A stretch of 64,000 nucleotides of DNA from Prevotella denticola (GTDB taxonomy: Bacteria; Bacteroidota; Bacteroidia; Bacteroidales; Bacteroidaceae): NCBI RefSeq assembly GCF_900454835.1, contig NZ_UGTM01000001.1, forward strand, positions 682,501-746,500. Reading direction: 5' to 3'. This document shows, one piece after another, positions 42,064 through 50,774 of this stretch. A program made the translations under genes and the position numbers. The notes below the pieces were generated by a model. It had not been told where the DNA came from. It saw only the letters and a program-made list of their open reading frames with translations, and did not search any database. The stretch's first letter is position 1, and every line of letters starts with the position of its first letter.

Positions 42064-43002
42064 TCAATCCGGTATCAGGAAATTCACCACCTCCTTCTCT
42101 ACGTTGATCTTACAGTCTCCGACCGGAGCAGCGTTCAAAAGCCGTCCGTCCACACTGACAGGTGTATGTGGCTCGACCCTCAGCGTAAGCTCACCTGTAC
42201 GGTAAGGGCGGACACTCCGATGTGTCAGGATCTTCCCACGCAACAGAAGATAAAGTCCCTCGATGATCTGCATCGTCTTAGGTCGGGATACGACAGACAC
42301 ATCCAGCAGTCCGTTATACGGAACAGCATTGGGTGTCTGTCCATAACCTGATGCGTTTCCGATACAGACGGTCATGATGCGGTTCTTGATCTTTTCGGTA
42401 TTGATATGGAGGTGCATGAGGAAGTCCACCCGCTGGAAGAGAAGCAGGAAACAGGATAGTATGAAAGACAGCCGGCGGGATACGAACAGATGGCGGGTAC
42501 GGCGGCGGAGGCTCATGATGGTTGCAACGAGACCGAAGTTCACACAGTTGAGGAAATAACGTCTGCAATGTTCATTCTTCCTGTTCCGGTAACGGATACA
42601 GCCTATATCGATCTTCCTGACACGCATCTTGTCGAGCCATGCAACCGTCTGCTCTATCTTCGACTCGTCGAATCCCCAGAAATGGGCGAAGTCGTTCAGA
42701 ACCCCGTTCGGAATCACTCCCAGTGCAATGCGATCACGCTCTCCCGGCTCCATGAGCATCAGACAGTTGACCGCATCGTTCAATGCAGAGTCTCCACCGA
42801 AGATGATAATCGTGCGATAACCATTGTTTACCAGCATACGTACCAGCCGTTCCACGCTCCGGGGATTCTCGCTCTGTACCATGTCATACAGTATGTGGTG
42901 CGATTGCAGACAGCGTTCTGCCTGTTCCCAACGCTTCACGGGATTGCCAAGCAACCCACCTTTCGGACAATAAACGATGCCCCATCTGTCTTCTTCTACC
43001 AT
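42064..43002 (-). CDS. diacylglycerol-kinase-family lipid kinase
   Basis: A 312-aa protein of the DAGK/sphingosine-kinase fold, expected to phosphorylate a lipid. The nucleotide-binding motif, usually GGDGTLNE, reads FGGDSALNDAVN here, and the following PxGTxNDFA motif reads PNGVLNDFAHFWG. I recall this variant from Bacteroides proteins, so it may be a clade feature. The C-terminal beta-sandwich (about 150-310) with VCIGNASGYGQTPNAVP is normal. The ATG at 43002 overlaps the end of miaA by 7 nt, indicating co-transcription. Confidence 0.8.
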   Translation of the reverse strand: MVEEDRWGIVYCPKGGLLGNPVKRWEQAERCLQSHHILYDMVQSENPRSVERLVRMLVNNGYRTIIIFGGDSALNDAVNCLMLMEPGERDRIALGVIPNGVLNDFAHFWGFDESKIEQTVAWLDKMRVRKIDIGCIRYRNRKNEHCRRYFLNCVNFGLVATIMSLRRRTRHLFVSRRLSFILSCFLLLFQRVDFLMHLHINTEKIKNRIMTVCIGNASGYGQTPNAVPYNGLLDVSVVSRPKTMQIIEGLYLLLRGKILTHRSVRPYRTGELTLRVEPHTPVSVDGRLLNAAPVGDCKINVEKEVVNFLIPD

Positions 43003-43964
43003 AAGTTCAATATTTCTTCTATCTTCGCATTCATCGGCAGTCCGGCATTGAGCCAGTGTATTGCAAAGCCACGCCGTTCCATGCCGCGAAACCATGTCAT
43101 CTGCCGTTTCGCAAACTGGTGGATGGCTATTTCAAGCTGACGGAACATCTCCTCATAGGACAGTCTGCCGACAAGATACTCCGTGACGAACTTGTATTCC
43201 AGCCCGTAATAAATCAGGTCGTCGGCAGGGATGCCACGCTTCAGGAGTCCGTCTATCTCATCCACCATACCCGCTTCAAGCCGGGCTTTCAGCCGGTCTG
43301 TTATCTTGCGCCTGCGCTCCTCACGGTCAATGTCCACACCGATTATCAGCGATTCTATGGGCGGGCACGGCCGCTCCTCCGTCGGCTTTGTGAGGTTGTA
43401 CGTCTCAATCTCTATGGCCCGGACGGCTCGTTGACAGGAGTCCACATCCGTCTTGTTGTGCATGACAGAGTGATTCTTTGCCTTCAGTCCAGCCAGCAGC
43501 TGTGTCAGTTCTTCAAGCGACTTGCCCTCCAACGACTTTCTCAGTTCCGGATTCTGTGGCACCGGAGACAGACTGTACCCTTTCAGCACCGCTTCTATGT
43601 AAAGCCCTGTCCCGCCACAGAGAATAGGCAGTACTCCCCTGTTCCGCATATCTTCATAACAGTCGAGGAAGTCCTGCTGATAACGGAAGAGATTGTACTT
43701 CGTCCCTGGCTCACATATATCTATAAGGTGGTAAGGCACGCGATGCCCATCGACCGTATAGTCGGCCAGGTCCTTTCCCGTGCCGACATCCATGCCGCGA
43801 TACACCTGCCGGCTGTCTGCACTGATGATTTCTGCGCCGAGCCGGCCGGCCAGGTGTGCAGCAAGGCTGGTCTTACCCGAAGCCGTAGGGCCGAGTATGG
43901 TTATCATCCGGCCTGCAACAGTCTTGCCCATGGCCGTACATCCACCTGTATGTTCGTCCTTCAT
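42996..43964 (-). CDS. miaA: tRNA dimethylallyltransferase
   Basis: A 322-aa enzyme that adds an isopentenyl group to A37 of tRNAs reading UNN codons. The P-loop GPTASGKTSLA (about 25-35), the substrate Asp in SADSRQVYRGMDVGTGK, and GGTGLYIEAVLKG are present. An alternative start at 43931 (MGKTVAGRMIT) would remove 11 residues not typical for the family. Followed by the lipid kinase with a 7-nt overlap. Confidence 0.93.
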   Translation of the reverse strand: MKDEHTGGCTAMGKTVAGRMITILGPTASGKTSLAAHLAGRLGAEIISADSRQVYRGMDVGTGKDLADYTVDGHRVPYHLIDICEPGTKYNLFRYQQDFLDCYEDMRNRGVLPILCGGTGLYIEAVLKGYSLSPVPQNPELRKSLEGKSLEELTQLLAGLKAKNHSVMHNKTDVDSCQRAVRAIEIETYNLTKPTEERPCPPIESLIIGVDIDREERRRKITDRLKARLEAGMVDEIDGLLKRGIPADDLIYYGLEYKFVTEYLVGRLSYEEMFRQLEIAIHQFAKRQMTWFRGMERRGFAIHWLNAGLPMNAKIEEILNLW

Positions 43965-43978
43965 GCCACAAAGATAAC

Positions 43979-44011
43979 AAAAAAATCCCTGCCGGCAAGT
44001 CGGCAGGGATT
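43979..44011 (-). terminator. terminator of gap
   Basis: AATCCCTGCCG (43984-43994) and CGGCAGGGATT (44001-44011), 11-bp stem, 6-nt loop, then seven T on the minus strand. 65 nt past the gap stop. The miaA ATG lies just beyond it. Confidence 0.85.
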
Positions 44012-44075
44012 AATATTTTATCCGTCAATGTCTCTCTACGCAAGAGAGAATTGCAGATTTACTCCTGTAAAGGTA

Positions 44076-45104
44076 TTACTTCAGCTCTGCGAAGTACTTG
44101 ATTGTACGAACCATCTGAGAAGTGTAAGAGTTCTCATTGTCATACCAGGATACAACCTGAACCTGATATGTGTCGTCGCTGATCTTGCTTACCATTGTCT
44201 GGGTAGCGTCGAACAGAGAACCGAAACGCATACCGATGATGTCGGAAGAAACAATCAGGTCCTCGTTGTAACCGAAGCTCTCTGTAGAAGCAGCCTTCAT
44301 GGCAGCATTGATACCCTCAACGGTCACGTCCTTGCCCTTGACAACAGCAACGAGGATAGTTGTAGAACCTGTCGGAGTCGGAACACGCTGTGCAGAACCG
44401 ATCAGCTTGCCGTTCAGTTCAGGGATAACGAGACCGATGGCTTTGGCAGCACCTGTTGAGTTAGGAACGATGTTGCAGGCACCTGCACGTGAACGACGGA
44501 GATCACCCTTGCGCTGTGGACCGTCGAGAATCATCTGGTCGCCGGTGTAAGCGTGGATAGTTGACATGATACCTGACTGAATTGGAGCGTATGCGTTCAG
44601 CGCAGCTGCCATAGGAGCCAGACAGTTGGTTGTACAAGAAGCTGCAGAGATAATCTTGTCATCAGCTGTCAGGGTCTTGTGATTGGTGTTGAAAACGATG
44701 GTAGGAAGATCGTTACCTGCCGGAGCTGAGATAACCACCTTCTTGGCACCAGCCTTGAGGTGAGCAGAAGCCTTCTCCTTTGATGTGTAGAAACCAGTAC
44801 ACTCGAGTACAACGTCTACCTTGTTGGCAGCCCATGGACAGTTTGCAGCATCCTTCTCAGCAGAAATCTTGATTTCCTTACCATCAACGATGATAGAGTC
44901 ATCTGTAGCCTCTACAGTGTGCTTGCCCTCACCGTACTTGCCGGCGAAGCCACCCTGAGCGGTATCATACTTCAGCAGATGAGCAAGCATCTTAGGACTT
45001 GTCAAGTCGTTGATTGCAACAACCTCATAACCTTCAGCCTCAAACATCTGACGGAATGCGAGACGACCAATACGGCCAAAGCCGTTAATAGCTACATTTA
45101 CCAT
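44076..45104 (-). CDS. gap: glyceraldehyde-3-phosphate dehydrogenase (type I)
   Basis: A 342-aa glycolytic enzyme. NAD-binding [13 protein letters not shown] at the start, Asp33 (INDLT) favouring NAD, catalytic Cys157 in [12 protein letters not shown] and His184 in TIHAYTGDQ. The length is normal. Single-gene unit with its own terminator and a -7 element at 45188-45195; the promoter region is shared with divergent mscL. Confidence 0.97.
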   Translation of the reverse strand: MVNVAINGFGRIGRLAFRQMFEAEGYEVVAINDLTSPKMLAHLLKYDTAQGGFAGKYGEGKHTVEATDDSIIVDGKEIKISAEKDAANCPWAANKVDVVLECTGFYTSKEKASAHLKAGAKKVVISAPAGNDLPTIVFNTNHKTLTADDKIISAASCTTNCLAPMAAALNAYAPIQSGIMSTIHAYTGDQMILDGPQRKGDLRRSRAGACNIVPNSTGAAKAIGLVIPELNGKLIGSAQRVPTPTGSTTILVAVVKGKDVTVEGINAAMKAASTESFGYNEDLIVSSDIIGMRFGSLFDATQTMVSKISDDTYQVQVVSWYDNENSYTSQMVRTIKYFAELK

Positions 45105-45184
45105 TTTTTAACTTAATTTATTTATAAAAGTTCATAAAACAATTTTCTTTTTACCTCCTTATAGAAACATTTCCTTTGTTACGA

Positions 45185-45215
45185 TTGCAAAGATACAATT
45201 TTTTTTTTATTTTTG
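45185..45215 (+). promoter_or_regulatory. promoter of mscL, overlapping the gap promoter
   Basis: TTG (45185-45187), 20 nt, TATTTTTG (45208-45215) on the plus strand. The leader to the ATG at 45380 is about 155 nt. Confidence 0.55.
45188..45195 (-). promoter_or_regulatory. -7 promoter element of gap
   Basis: TATCTTTG on the minus strand, 84 nt before the gap ATG. At 20 nt upstream the sequence is TCTG, one base from TTTG. It lies inside the spacer of the mscL promoter, so the two promoters overlap. Confidence 0.6.
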
Positions 45216-45379
45216 CAGACGCTTTGCGTATTAAATATTATAAAAAATGGCTCGTTTCATCCACAAGATGATGAGACTGTGACACGACGAGCCTTGTTTG
45301 CAAACTCCATGTGCCAAAAGGAAGAATGTTAAGGGGGCAGACGACAAGAGAGACGTACAAAATCAACAACATAAATAAT

Positions 45380-45805
45380 ATGAGCAAACTTATTCAAGAA
45401 TTCAAGGATTTTGCTGTAAAGGGTAACGCTGTTGACATGGCAGTCGGTGTAATCATCGGCGGCGCATTCGGCAAAATCGTTTCATCCATCGTCGACGACA
45501 TCATCATGCCACCCATCGGATGGCTCATCGGCGGTGTCAAGTTCACTGACTTGAAATTCACGCTTCCTACTGTTGACATTCCTGGTGTCGAGAAGATGGA
45601 AGCTGCCACCATCAACTATGGCAACTTCCTTCAGACGACATTCGACTTCATCGTCATTGCCTTCTGTGTTTTCCTCCTCGTAAAGGGTATCAACAGACTG
45701 TCAAAGAAGAAAGAGGAAGAGGCTGCCGATCCGGCACCAGACCCGAAGCCGACAAACGAGGAGAAACTCCTCACCGAGATACGCGACCTGCTGAAGAAGC
45801 AGTAG
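45380..45805 (+). CDS. mscL: large-conductance mechanosensitive channel
   Basis: A 141-aa inner-membrane channel that opens under osmotic downshock. I use the ATG at 45380 ([20 protein letters not shown]), the family start. The first helix [15 protein letters not shown], the loop, and the second helix [20 protein letters not shown] are typical; the periplasmic loop is somewhat longer than in E. coli. The C-terminal helix [15 protein letters not shown] is conserved. Transcribed alone. Confidence 0.95.
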   Translation: MSKLIQEFKDFAVKGNAVDMAVGVIIGGAFGKIVSSIVDDIIMPPIGWLIGGVKFTDLKFTLPTVDIPGVEKMEAATINYGNFLQTTFDFIVIAFCVFLLVKGINRLSKKKEEEAADPAPDPKPTNEEKLLTEIRDLLKKQ

Positions 45806-45915
45806 ACACCGTAAATGTCAAAAACCACAGGGCAACAAGGAGGTGTGTCAAAACTTAGAATTCAGAAAAGCCTCCTTTCACATTGACGGTCTCAATCTCT
45901 CATAAATATCAGAAC

Positions 45916-45954
45916 AACCGCTATCATTGGGTTATCAACTCCTTGGTAGCGGTT
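45916..45954. terminator. hairpin between mscL and the phosphatase gene
   Basis: AACCGCTATC (45916-45925) pairs with GGTAGCGGTT (45945-45954) with one G-U pair around a 19-nt loop, then ATTCTTT. Lies between two convergent genes and could serve either. Confidence 0.45.
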
Positions 45955-46016
45955 ATTCTTTGCAATGATAGCTGTCTTTAGTGGAGATCAAGTTTTGACA
46001 TATCCTCCTTTTCCAT

Positions 46017-46994
46017 TCATTTCGGTCGCATCTGCAGAACCAATGGCAGATGGTCACTGAAGCCGTTGTTATAGCGCATGCCATTATAGTTGCGACGTGG
46101 CTTTACCCCTCCGTACTTATCGTCTTCCTCCAACAGAAACGCCGCGTCATGGACATGACAGCTGATGACCCATGGGCACAGATTCTCGCTCACAAGAATC
46201 TGGTCCAGACTTCCCCACGCTCCGTGGTAGCGATAAGTACCTTTGGCTCCGTTGTTCCCATGTGCCCGTGCAGATACGTTTACGAATCCGCGGGTACATA
46301 AGAGTCGGACAGAGGGACTGTCGGCATAATCATTGTAGTCGCCCATTACCAGGATTCTGGGGTCAGCATACAGACTGCGGAGGGAATCGACCGCCTGGCA
46401 CAGCAGTCCTGCCACATACAGCCTGAAAGGTCGGGAATAACGTTCGCCTCCCATACGGCTCGGTGCATGGAGCAGGAAGACGTGCAGCGTATCGCCGTTT
46501 TCTATCTCTCCTTCCACGTGCAGAATATCTCGTGTAGGACGCATATCCGCCATTGGAGCAACATGTATCGTATCGGCTTTTATCAGCCGGAAAGAGAAGG
46601 GCGAATAGAGCAGTGCCACGTCAATACCACGTCTGTCGTCCGAAGCCGTCATTACATATTCGTAGCGGGCCTTGCGAAGAAGAGAACGGCGGGTAAGGTC
46701 AAAGAGCACACTGTCGTTCTCCACTTCGCACAAGCCCACGATGTCAGGCAGATGCCAGCCGCTGCTGTCCTCGCCACAGGCAATGATGGTCTGCCCCGTT
46801 CTGTTCAGCTTCTCCCAGTACTTGGTACGTGTCCAATGGCGAGGGGAATCGGGCAGGAACTCATAGTCATTCTTCAATGTATCGTGCCGAGTATCAAACA
46901 GGTTCTCCGCATTCAGTTCTACGATGGTCAGACGGCTCTGGGCTGCCGACGGCACGGAGAGCAGCGTGAAGACGAGGATTAACAACGTGCGCAT
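46017..46994 (-). CDS. secreted endonuclease/exonuclease/phosphatase-family protein
   Basis: A 325-aa protein starting at the ATG at 46994, followed by a signal peptide ending PSAAQ. The EEP fold is seen in ELNAENLFD, GLCEVEN, LHAPSR, GDYNDYADSPS (metal Asp, Asn) and the final GFSDHLPLV (catalytic His). Such secreted EEP proteins cleave nucleic acids or phosphate esters; the substrate is unknown. It lies 84 nt upstream of tyrA's stop on the same strand, but transcription from tyrA into it is possible. Confidence 0.85.
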   Translation of the reverse strand: MRTLLILVFTLLSVPSAAQSRLTIVELNAENLFDTRHDTLKNDYEFLPDSPRHWTRTKYWEKLNRTGQTIIACGEDSSGWHLPDIVGLCEVENDSVLFDLTRRSLLRKARYEYVMTASDDRRGIDVALLYSPFSFRLIKADTIHVAPMADMRPTRDILHVEGEIENGDTLHVFLLHAPSRMGGERYSRPFRLYVAGLLCQAVDSLRSLYADPRILVMGDYNDYADSPSVRLLCTRGFVNVSARAHGNNGAKGTYRYHGAWGSLDQILVSENLCPWVISCHVHDAAFLLEEDDKYGGVKPRRNYNGMRYNNGFSDHLPLVLQMRPK

Positions 46995-47133
46995 AAAGGT
47001 ATAGGTTTTTGATAAAAGATAAAAGTTCCCCATTGGGAGTTCATGGAATAAAGCCATTGCCATTATATCCGTAAAAGAAGACTGAGAAAAGAGAAACAGT
47101 TTGGCACAGCTTCTTCAGTTTCCGACAGCCGCA

Positions 47134-47910
47134 TCAGTTTTTCACGTGCCTGCGGATTTTTGCAAGATAGGCCTCCATGCCCCCGGCATCCTTGTTGTCG
47201 ATAATCTGCAGCAGCTCCTTCAGTTCCGTGCGTATCTGTGCCACCTGGTCATGCGTGTAAGGATTGAAGAGAATTTCCTGAAGCAGGTAATCATCCTCGT
47301 TCAGTACTCCTTTCGCAATACGCATATGCCGTTTGAAAGTCGTGCCCGGCGCATCCTGGTGCTTCATCACGGCAGCGAAGACAAAGGTAGAGACAAACGG
47401 AATGCTAAGCGAGTAAGCTACCGTCCTGTCGTGTTCCTCAAAGCTGTATTCGTAGATGTTCAGGTCCAGCCTTTGATAGAGGTCCTTGAAGAATATCCTT
47501 CCCATGTAATCACCCTCGCTGATGATGATTGCATTCTCTTCGCTCAGCTGGTTGAGATTGGCAAAGGTCGGACCGAACATCGGATGCGTAGACACATAGG
47601 GGTGTCCGCATTGACCGTACCAGTCTTTCAGTCCCGTCTTCACCGAACTGATATCAGACAGGATACAGTCCTCCGGCAATACCGGCAGCACTTCTTCAAA
47701 GGCAGGTATCGTATATTTCACCGTCACCGCATTGATTACAAGTTCCGGCTGGAAGTTCTCCACTTCATCCAATGCCGTAAACCTCTGACAGTTATATGTA
47801 AAACGAAGGCGGCGTGCATCTTTCTCGTACGCAGCTACTTCGTGGTCGAAACTAAGCAGGTCGATGAAGAAACTTCCCATCTTTCCTGCACCCATTATCA
47901 GTATTTTCAT
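47134..47910 (-). CDS. tyrA: prephenate dehydrogenase
   Basis: A 258-aa NAD(P)-dependent enzyme that converts prephenate to 4-hydroxyphenylpyruvate for tyrosine. Rossmann motif MGAGKMGSFFIDLL at the start, LSDISSVKTGL and the substrate-binding HPMFGPTFANL in the middle. It lacks an attached chorismate-mutase or ACT domain, as is usual in this group. Its partners pheA, aminotransferase and DAHP synthase-chorismate mutase lie upstream on the same strand, but the 225-nt element E3 now separates it from them; the element ends 14 nt before the ATG. Confidence 0.9.
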   Translation of the reverse strand: MKILIMGAGKMGSFFIDLLSFDHEVAAYEKDARRLRFTYNCQRFTALDEVENFQPELVINAVTVKYTIPAFEEVLPVLPEDCILSDISSVKTGLKDWYGQCGHPYVSTHPMFGPTFANLNQLSEENAIIISEGDYMGRIFFKDLYQRLDLNIYEYSFEEHDRTVAYSLSIPFVSTFVFAAVMKHQDAPGTTFKRHMRIAKGVLNEDDYLLQEILFNPYTHDQVAQIRTELKELLQIIDNKDAGGMEAYLAKIRRHVKN

Positions 47911-47923
47911 ATTCTTTTATTGG

Positions 47924-48150
47924 TGTCCGATAAAACTTTAACAGCATGATTTCCCATGCGTAATCTCCTTTAAGCAGGCAGTTCCTCATTGTCTTCGGAA
48001 ATGTAAGCCTCCCTGACCGGATAAGTTGCGCTGGCACAGTTCTTTCTCCAGCTACAAGCTGCGCCCCTCCCGGCAATATTATTGCAAGGAGCGGACCGTC
48101 AACACGACTGGTGTCTGCCGACAACACAATATGTGACGGGCATCAGCACA
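47924..48150 (+). repeat. 225-nt dispersed element, copy E3
   Basis: Best reference copy. It starts TGTCCGATAAAACT 14 nt upstream of the tyrA start, contains TTTCTCCAGCTACAAGCTGC and CAATATTATTGCAAGG, and ends with three CAACAC-type units at 48100, 48122 and 48144 (22 nt apart). It lies in the 498-nt gap between tyrA and the DAHP synthase gene. The rest of that gap (48151-48408) shows only a weak hairpin GACAGTT/AACTGTC near 48307-48332. Confidence 0.8.
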
Positions 48151-48408
48151 TCCGCAGGAAAGGCCGGTTCATTCCTGTCGTTATGGTATACGGCAAGACG
48201 CTGAGAACTGGCTTACACGTGAGATGTCCACCGGACGACACTAATATTCTTTCTTTTCAGGATGCCAGGTGGCCGGCGGCCGATGGTCACTTGACAAACA
48301 GCTGACAGTTAACTGTTTATCTTTTTAACTGTCGTGGAGAAGAAATACAACAGACCATTACAGCTCCAAGGCTATCCCAACAGCATCCAGCATTCAACAT
48401 CCGCCACC

Positions 48409-49473
48409 TTACTGGTTCACGATCTCCAGCTGTTGGCGTACACTCTCCTCATGAATCAGTTCAAAGACCTGTGCGGCGAAGTTGGCATCCATGCCGCAGA
48501 GGCTTGCCTGCGCTCCTCGCTTTTCAAGGATTTCATTATACCTGCCAGCCTGCAGAACCGTCATATTGTGCTCTTTCTTGAACGTTCCTATCTCACGGCA
48601 GATGCGGAACCGCTTGGCAAGAAGTCCCATCAGCGAGTTGTCAACCTCGTCGATCTGCGACCGGAGCAGGCGGAGGTCCTCCGTAGTTGAATGCACATCA
48701 CGCACTATGAGCAGCGAAAGGATATAGTCAAGGATGTCGGGTGTTACCTGCTGCTTGGCATCACTCCAGGCCTTCTCCGGATTGCAGTGGCTCTCCACGA
48801 TCAGTCCGTCGAACCCCAGGTCCATAGCCTGCTGGCAGAGCGGCGCAATCAGGTCGCGTCGTCCGCCGATATGGCTCGGATCGCAGATGATGGGCAGCCC
48901 CGGTATGCGTCGCCGCAGCTCGATAGGTATCTGCCACATAGGCACGTTGCGATAGATTTTCTTGTCGTAGCTTGAGAAGCCACGATGAATGACACCCAGC
49001 CGCTTCAAACCTGCCTGATTGAGACGCTGCAATGCTCCTATCCACAGTTCAAGGTCGGGATTGACAGGATTCTTTACCAGCACGGGGAGGTCGAGCCCCT
49101 GCATGGCATCAGCCAGAGCCTGCATGGCAAAAGGATTGGCAGAGGTACGCGCACCCACCCAGAGGATGTCCATACCGTACTTCAAAGCCAGTTCAACGTG
49201 CTCGGGTGTCGCCACCTCCGTTGAAATCAGCATTCCTGTTTCCTCCTTCACCCGCTTCATCCAGGGCAAGGCCGTCTCGCCATTCCCTTCGAAACCGCCC
49301 GGTTTCGTGCGTGGTTTCCATATACCGGCACGGAATATATGGCATCCTTTGGCTGCCAGACTGCGTGCCGTTGACATTACCTGTTCTTCTGTCTCTGCCG
49401 AGCAGGGCCCGGCTATGACTACCGGACGCTCATTGTCGCTCGGGAGTCGCAAGGGTTCTAAGTCTAATTCCAT
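48409..49473 (-). CDS. bifunctional DAHP synthase / chorismate mutase
   Basis: A 354-aa fusion. Residues about 1-260 are a type I-beta (KDO8P-synthase-like) DAHP synthase: IAGPCSAETEEQV, FRAGIWKPRTKPGGFEG, and VIHRGFSSYDKK. Residues about 265-354 are an AroQ chorismate mutase (RLLRSQIDEVDNSLMGLLAKRF split by the usual helix). It couples the first step of the shikimate route with the branch to prephenate, so both pheA and tyrA products depend on it. The ATG at 49473 fits family starts. The aminotransferase gene lies 63 nt upstream. Confidence 0.92.
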   Translation of the reverse strand: MELDLEPLRLPSDNERPVVIAGPCSAETEEQVMSTARSLAAKGCHIFRAGIWKPRTKPGGFEGNGETALPWMKRVKEETGMLISTEVATPEHVELALKYGMDILWVGARTSANPFAMQALADAMQGLDLPVLVKNPVNPDLELWIGALQRLNQAGLKRLGVIHRGFSSYDKKIYRNVPMWQIPIELRRRIPGLPIICDPSHIGGRRDLIAPLCQQAMDLGFDGLIVESHCNPEKAWSDAKQQVTPDILDYILSLLIVRDVHSTTEDLRLLRSQIDEVDNSLMGLLAKRFRICREIGTFKKEHNMTVLQAGRYNEILEKRGAQASLCGMDANFAAQVFELIHEESVRQQLEIVNQ

Positions 49474-49536
49474 AATCTGTTTTTTTATTCTTAAATTCAC
49501 TCTATGTGATGGAGACACTCCCTACGGAGGACTGCC

Positions 49537-50706
49537 CTACCATTTCAGGGCGGCGATACGGTTGCATGCTTCAGCCATTTTCTCGTCCTTTGCACACAGG
49601 GAAATGCGGACATAATGCCTGCCGTTGCTTCCGAAGATGAAGCCGGGAGTGACGAACACACGTGCCTCATGCAATATGCGTTCTGTCAGCTGTTCCGCAT
49701 CAGCATACTTCTCCGGAATCCTCCCCCACAGGAACATGCCCGTCTGTGAGGCATCGAAACGGCAGCCCAGCAGGGTCATGATTTCTTCGGCAATCACACG
49801 GCGGCGGCGATAAACCTCAATGTTATACTGCTGATGCCATTCCGCCGTATTCGTGTTCATGGCTTCCGCCGCTGCCAGCTGTATGCCCCGGAAAGTACCG
49901 GAGTCAATGTTGCTCTTCACTTTCAATATCCACGAGATGAAAGTCGGGTTACTGATGCACATCCCCACACGCCATCCGGGCATATTATAAGCCTTCGACA
50001 TGGAGTTGAACTCGATGCAGCAGTCCTTTGCACCGGGTACCTGCAGCAGGCTCAGCTTCTCTCCTTCGTTGAGAATAAACGAGTAGGGATTGTCGTTTAC
50101 CACCACGATTCCGTGCCGGCGGGCAAAGTCTACCAGGTGTTCATAGGTCTCACGGCGGGCATTGCCGCCAGTGGGCATATTCGGGTAATTGGTCCACATC
50201 AGACGGACACGGCTCAAATCCATTTTCTCCAGTGTTTCAAAGTCAGGCTGCCAGCCGTTGTCTTCCCTCAAATCGTAAGGTACGACCTCTGCTCCGAGCA
50301 GTCGGGAGAGTGAGGTGTAAGTAGGATAACCGGGGTCGGGGACCAGTACCTGTTCACCTGGATTGACGAAAGCCAGGGTAACGTGCAGGATACCCTCCTT
50401 CGATCCGATAAGCGGTTGGACTTCTGTCCCTGCATCAACGGCAACACCGTACCACCGTTTATAAAAGCCTGCCATGGCCGAACGCAGCTCCGCCGTCCCG
50501 GCCGTTGGCTGATAGCCGTGTCCGGTTGTCTCCCGGGCAACCTCGCACAGCTTGTCTATTGTCTGTTCCGAGGGCGGCATATCGGGACTGCCGATGGCCA
50601 GAGAGATGATGTCCTGTCCGTCAGCATTCATCTTCGCCACTTCCTTCAGTTTGCGCGAGAAGTAGTATTCCTGCACTTCGTTCACGCGGCTTGCCGGCTG
50701 TATCAT
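49537..50706 (-). CDS. class I/II aminotransferase of the aromatic operon
   Basis: A 389-aa PLP-dependent aminotransferase. PLP-binding features: SLAIGSPDMPPS, YPNMPTGGNA, VVNDNPYSF (Asp, Tyr) and the Schiff-base Lys in SMSKAYNMPGWRVG. Position between pheA and the DAHP synthase-chorismate mutase gene suggests it aminates phenylpyruvate and 4-hydroxyphenylpyruvate, or prephenate. Fold type I, similar to AspC/LL-DAP aminotransferases, so this assignment is contextual. I use the ATG at 50706; a TTG at 50727 is in frame. Confidence 0.88.
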   Translation of the reverse strand: MIQPASRVNEVQEYYFSRKLKEVAKMNADGQDIISLAIGSPDMPPSEQTIDKLCEVARETTGHGYQPTAGTAELRSAMAGFYKRWYGVAVDAGTEVQPLIGSKEGILHVTLAFVNPGEQVLVPDPGYPTYTSLSRLLGAEVVPYDLREDNGWQPDFETLEKMDLSRVRLMWTNYPNMPTGGNARRETYEHLVDFARRHGIVVVNDNPYSFILNEGEKLSLLQVPGAKDCCIEFNSMSKAYNMPGWRVGMCISNPTFISWILKVKSNIDSGTFRGIQLAAAEAMNTNTAEWHQQYNIEVYRRRRVIAEEIMTLLGCRFDASQTGMFLWGRIPEKYADAEQLTERILHEARVFVTPGFIFGSNGRHYVRISLCAKDEKMAEACNRIAALKW

Positions 50707-50774
50707 AGGCTGTCTGCTTTTTATCAATTGTTATCGTCCCGTCTGCAGAGACCGTTCCCCCAGTGTGCCAGGAA

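Noticed and set aside
43056..44459. 467-aa plus frame antisense to miaA and gap
   Set aside because: Shadow of two well-supported genes on the minus strand.
47852..48127. 91-aa minus frame through the element E3, similar to a 44-aa plus frame in E1 (from 36417)
   Set aside because: Similarity follows the DNA repeat; the frame is not preserved in E2, and substitutions are not third-position biased.
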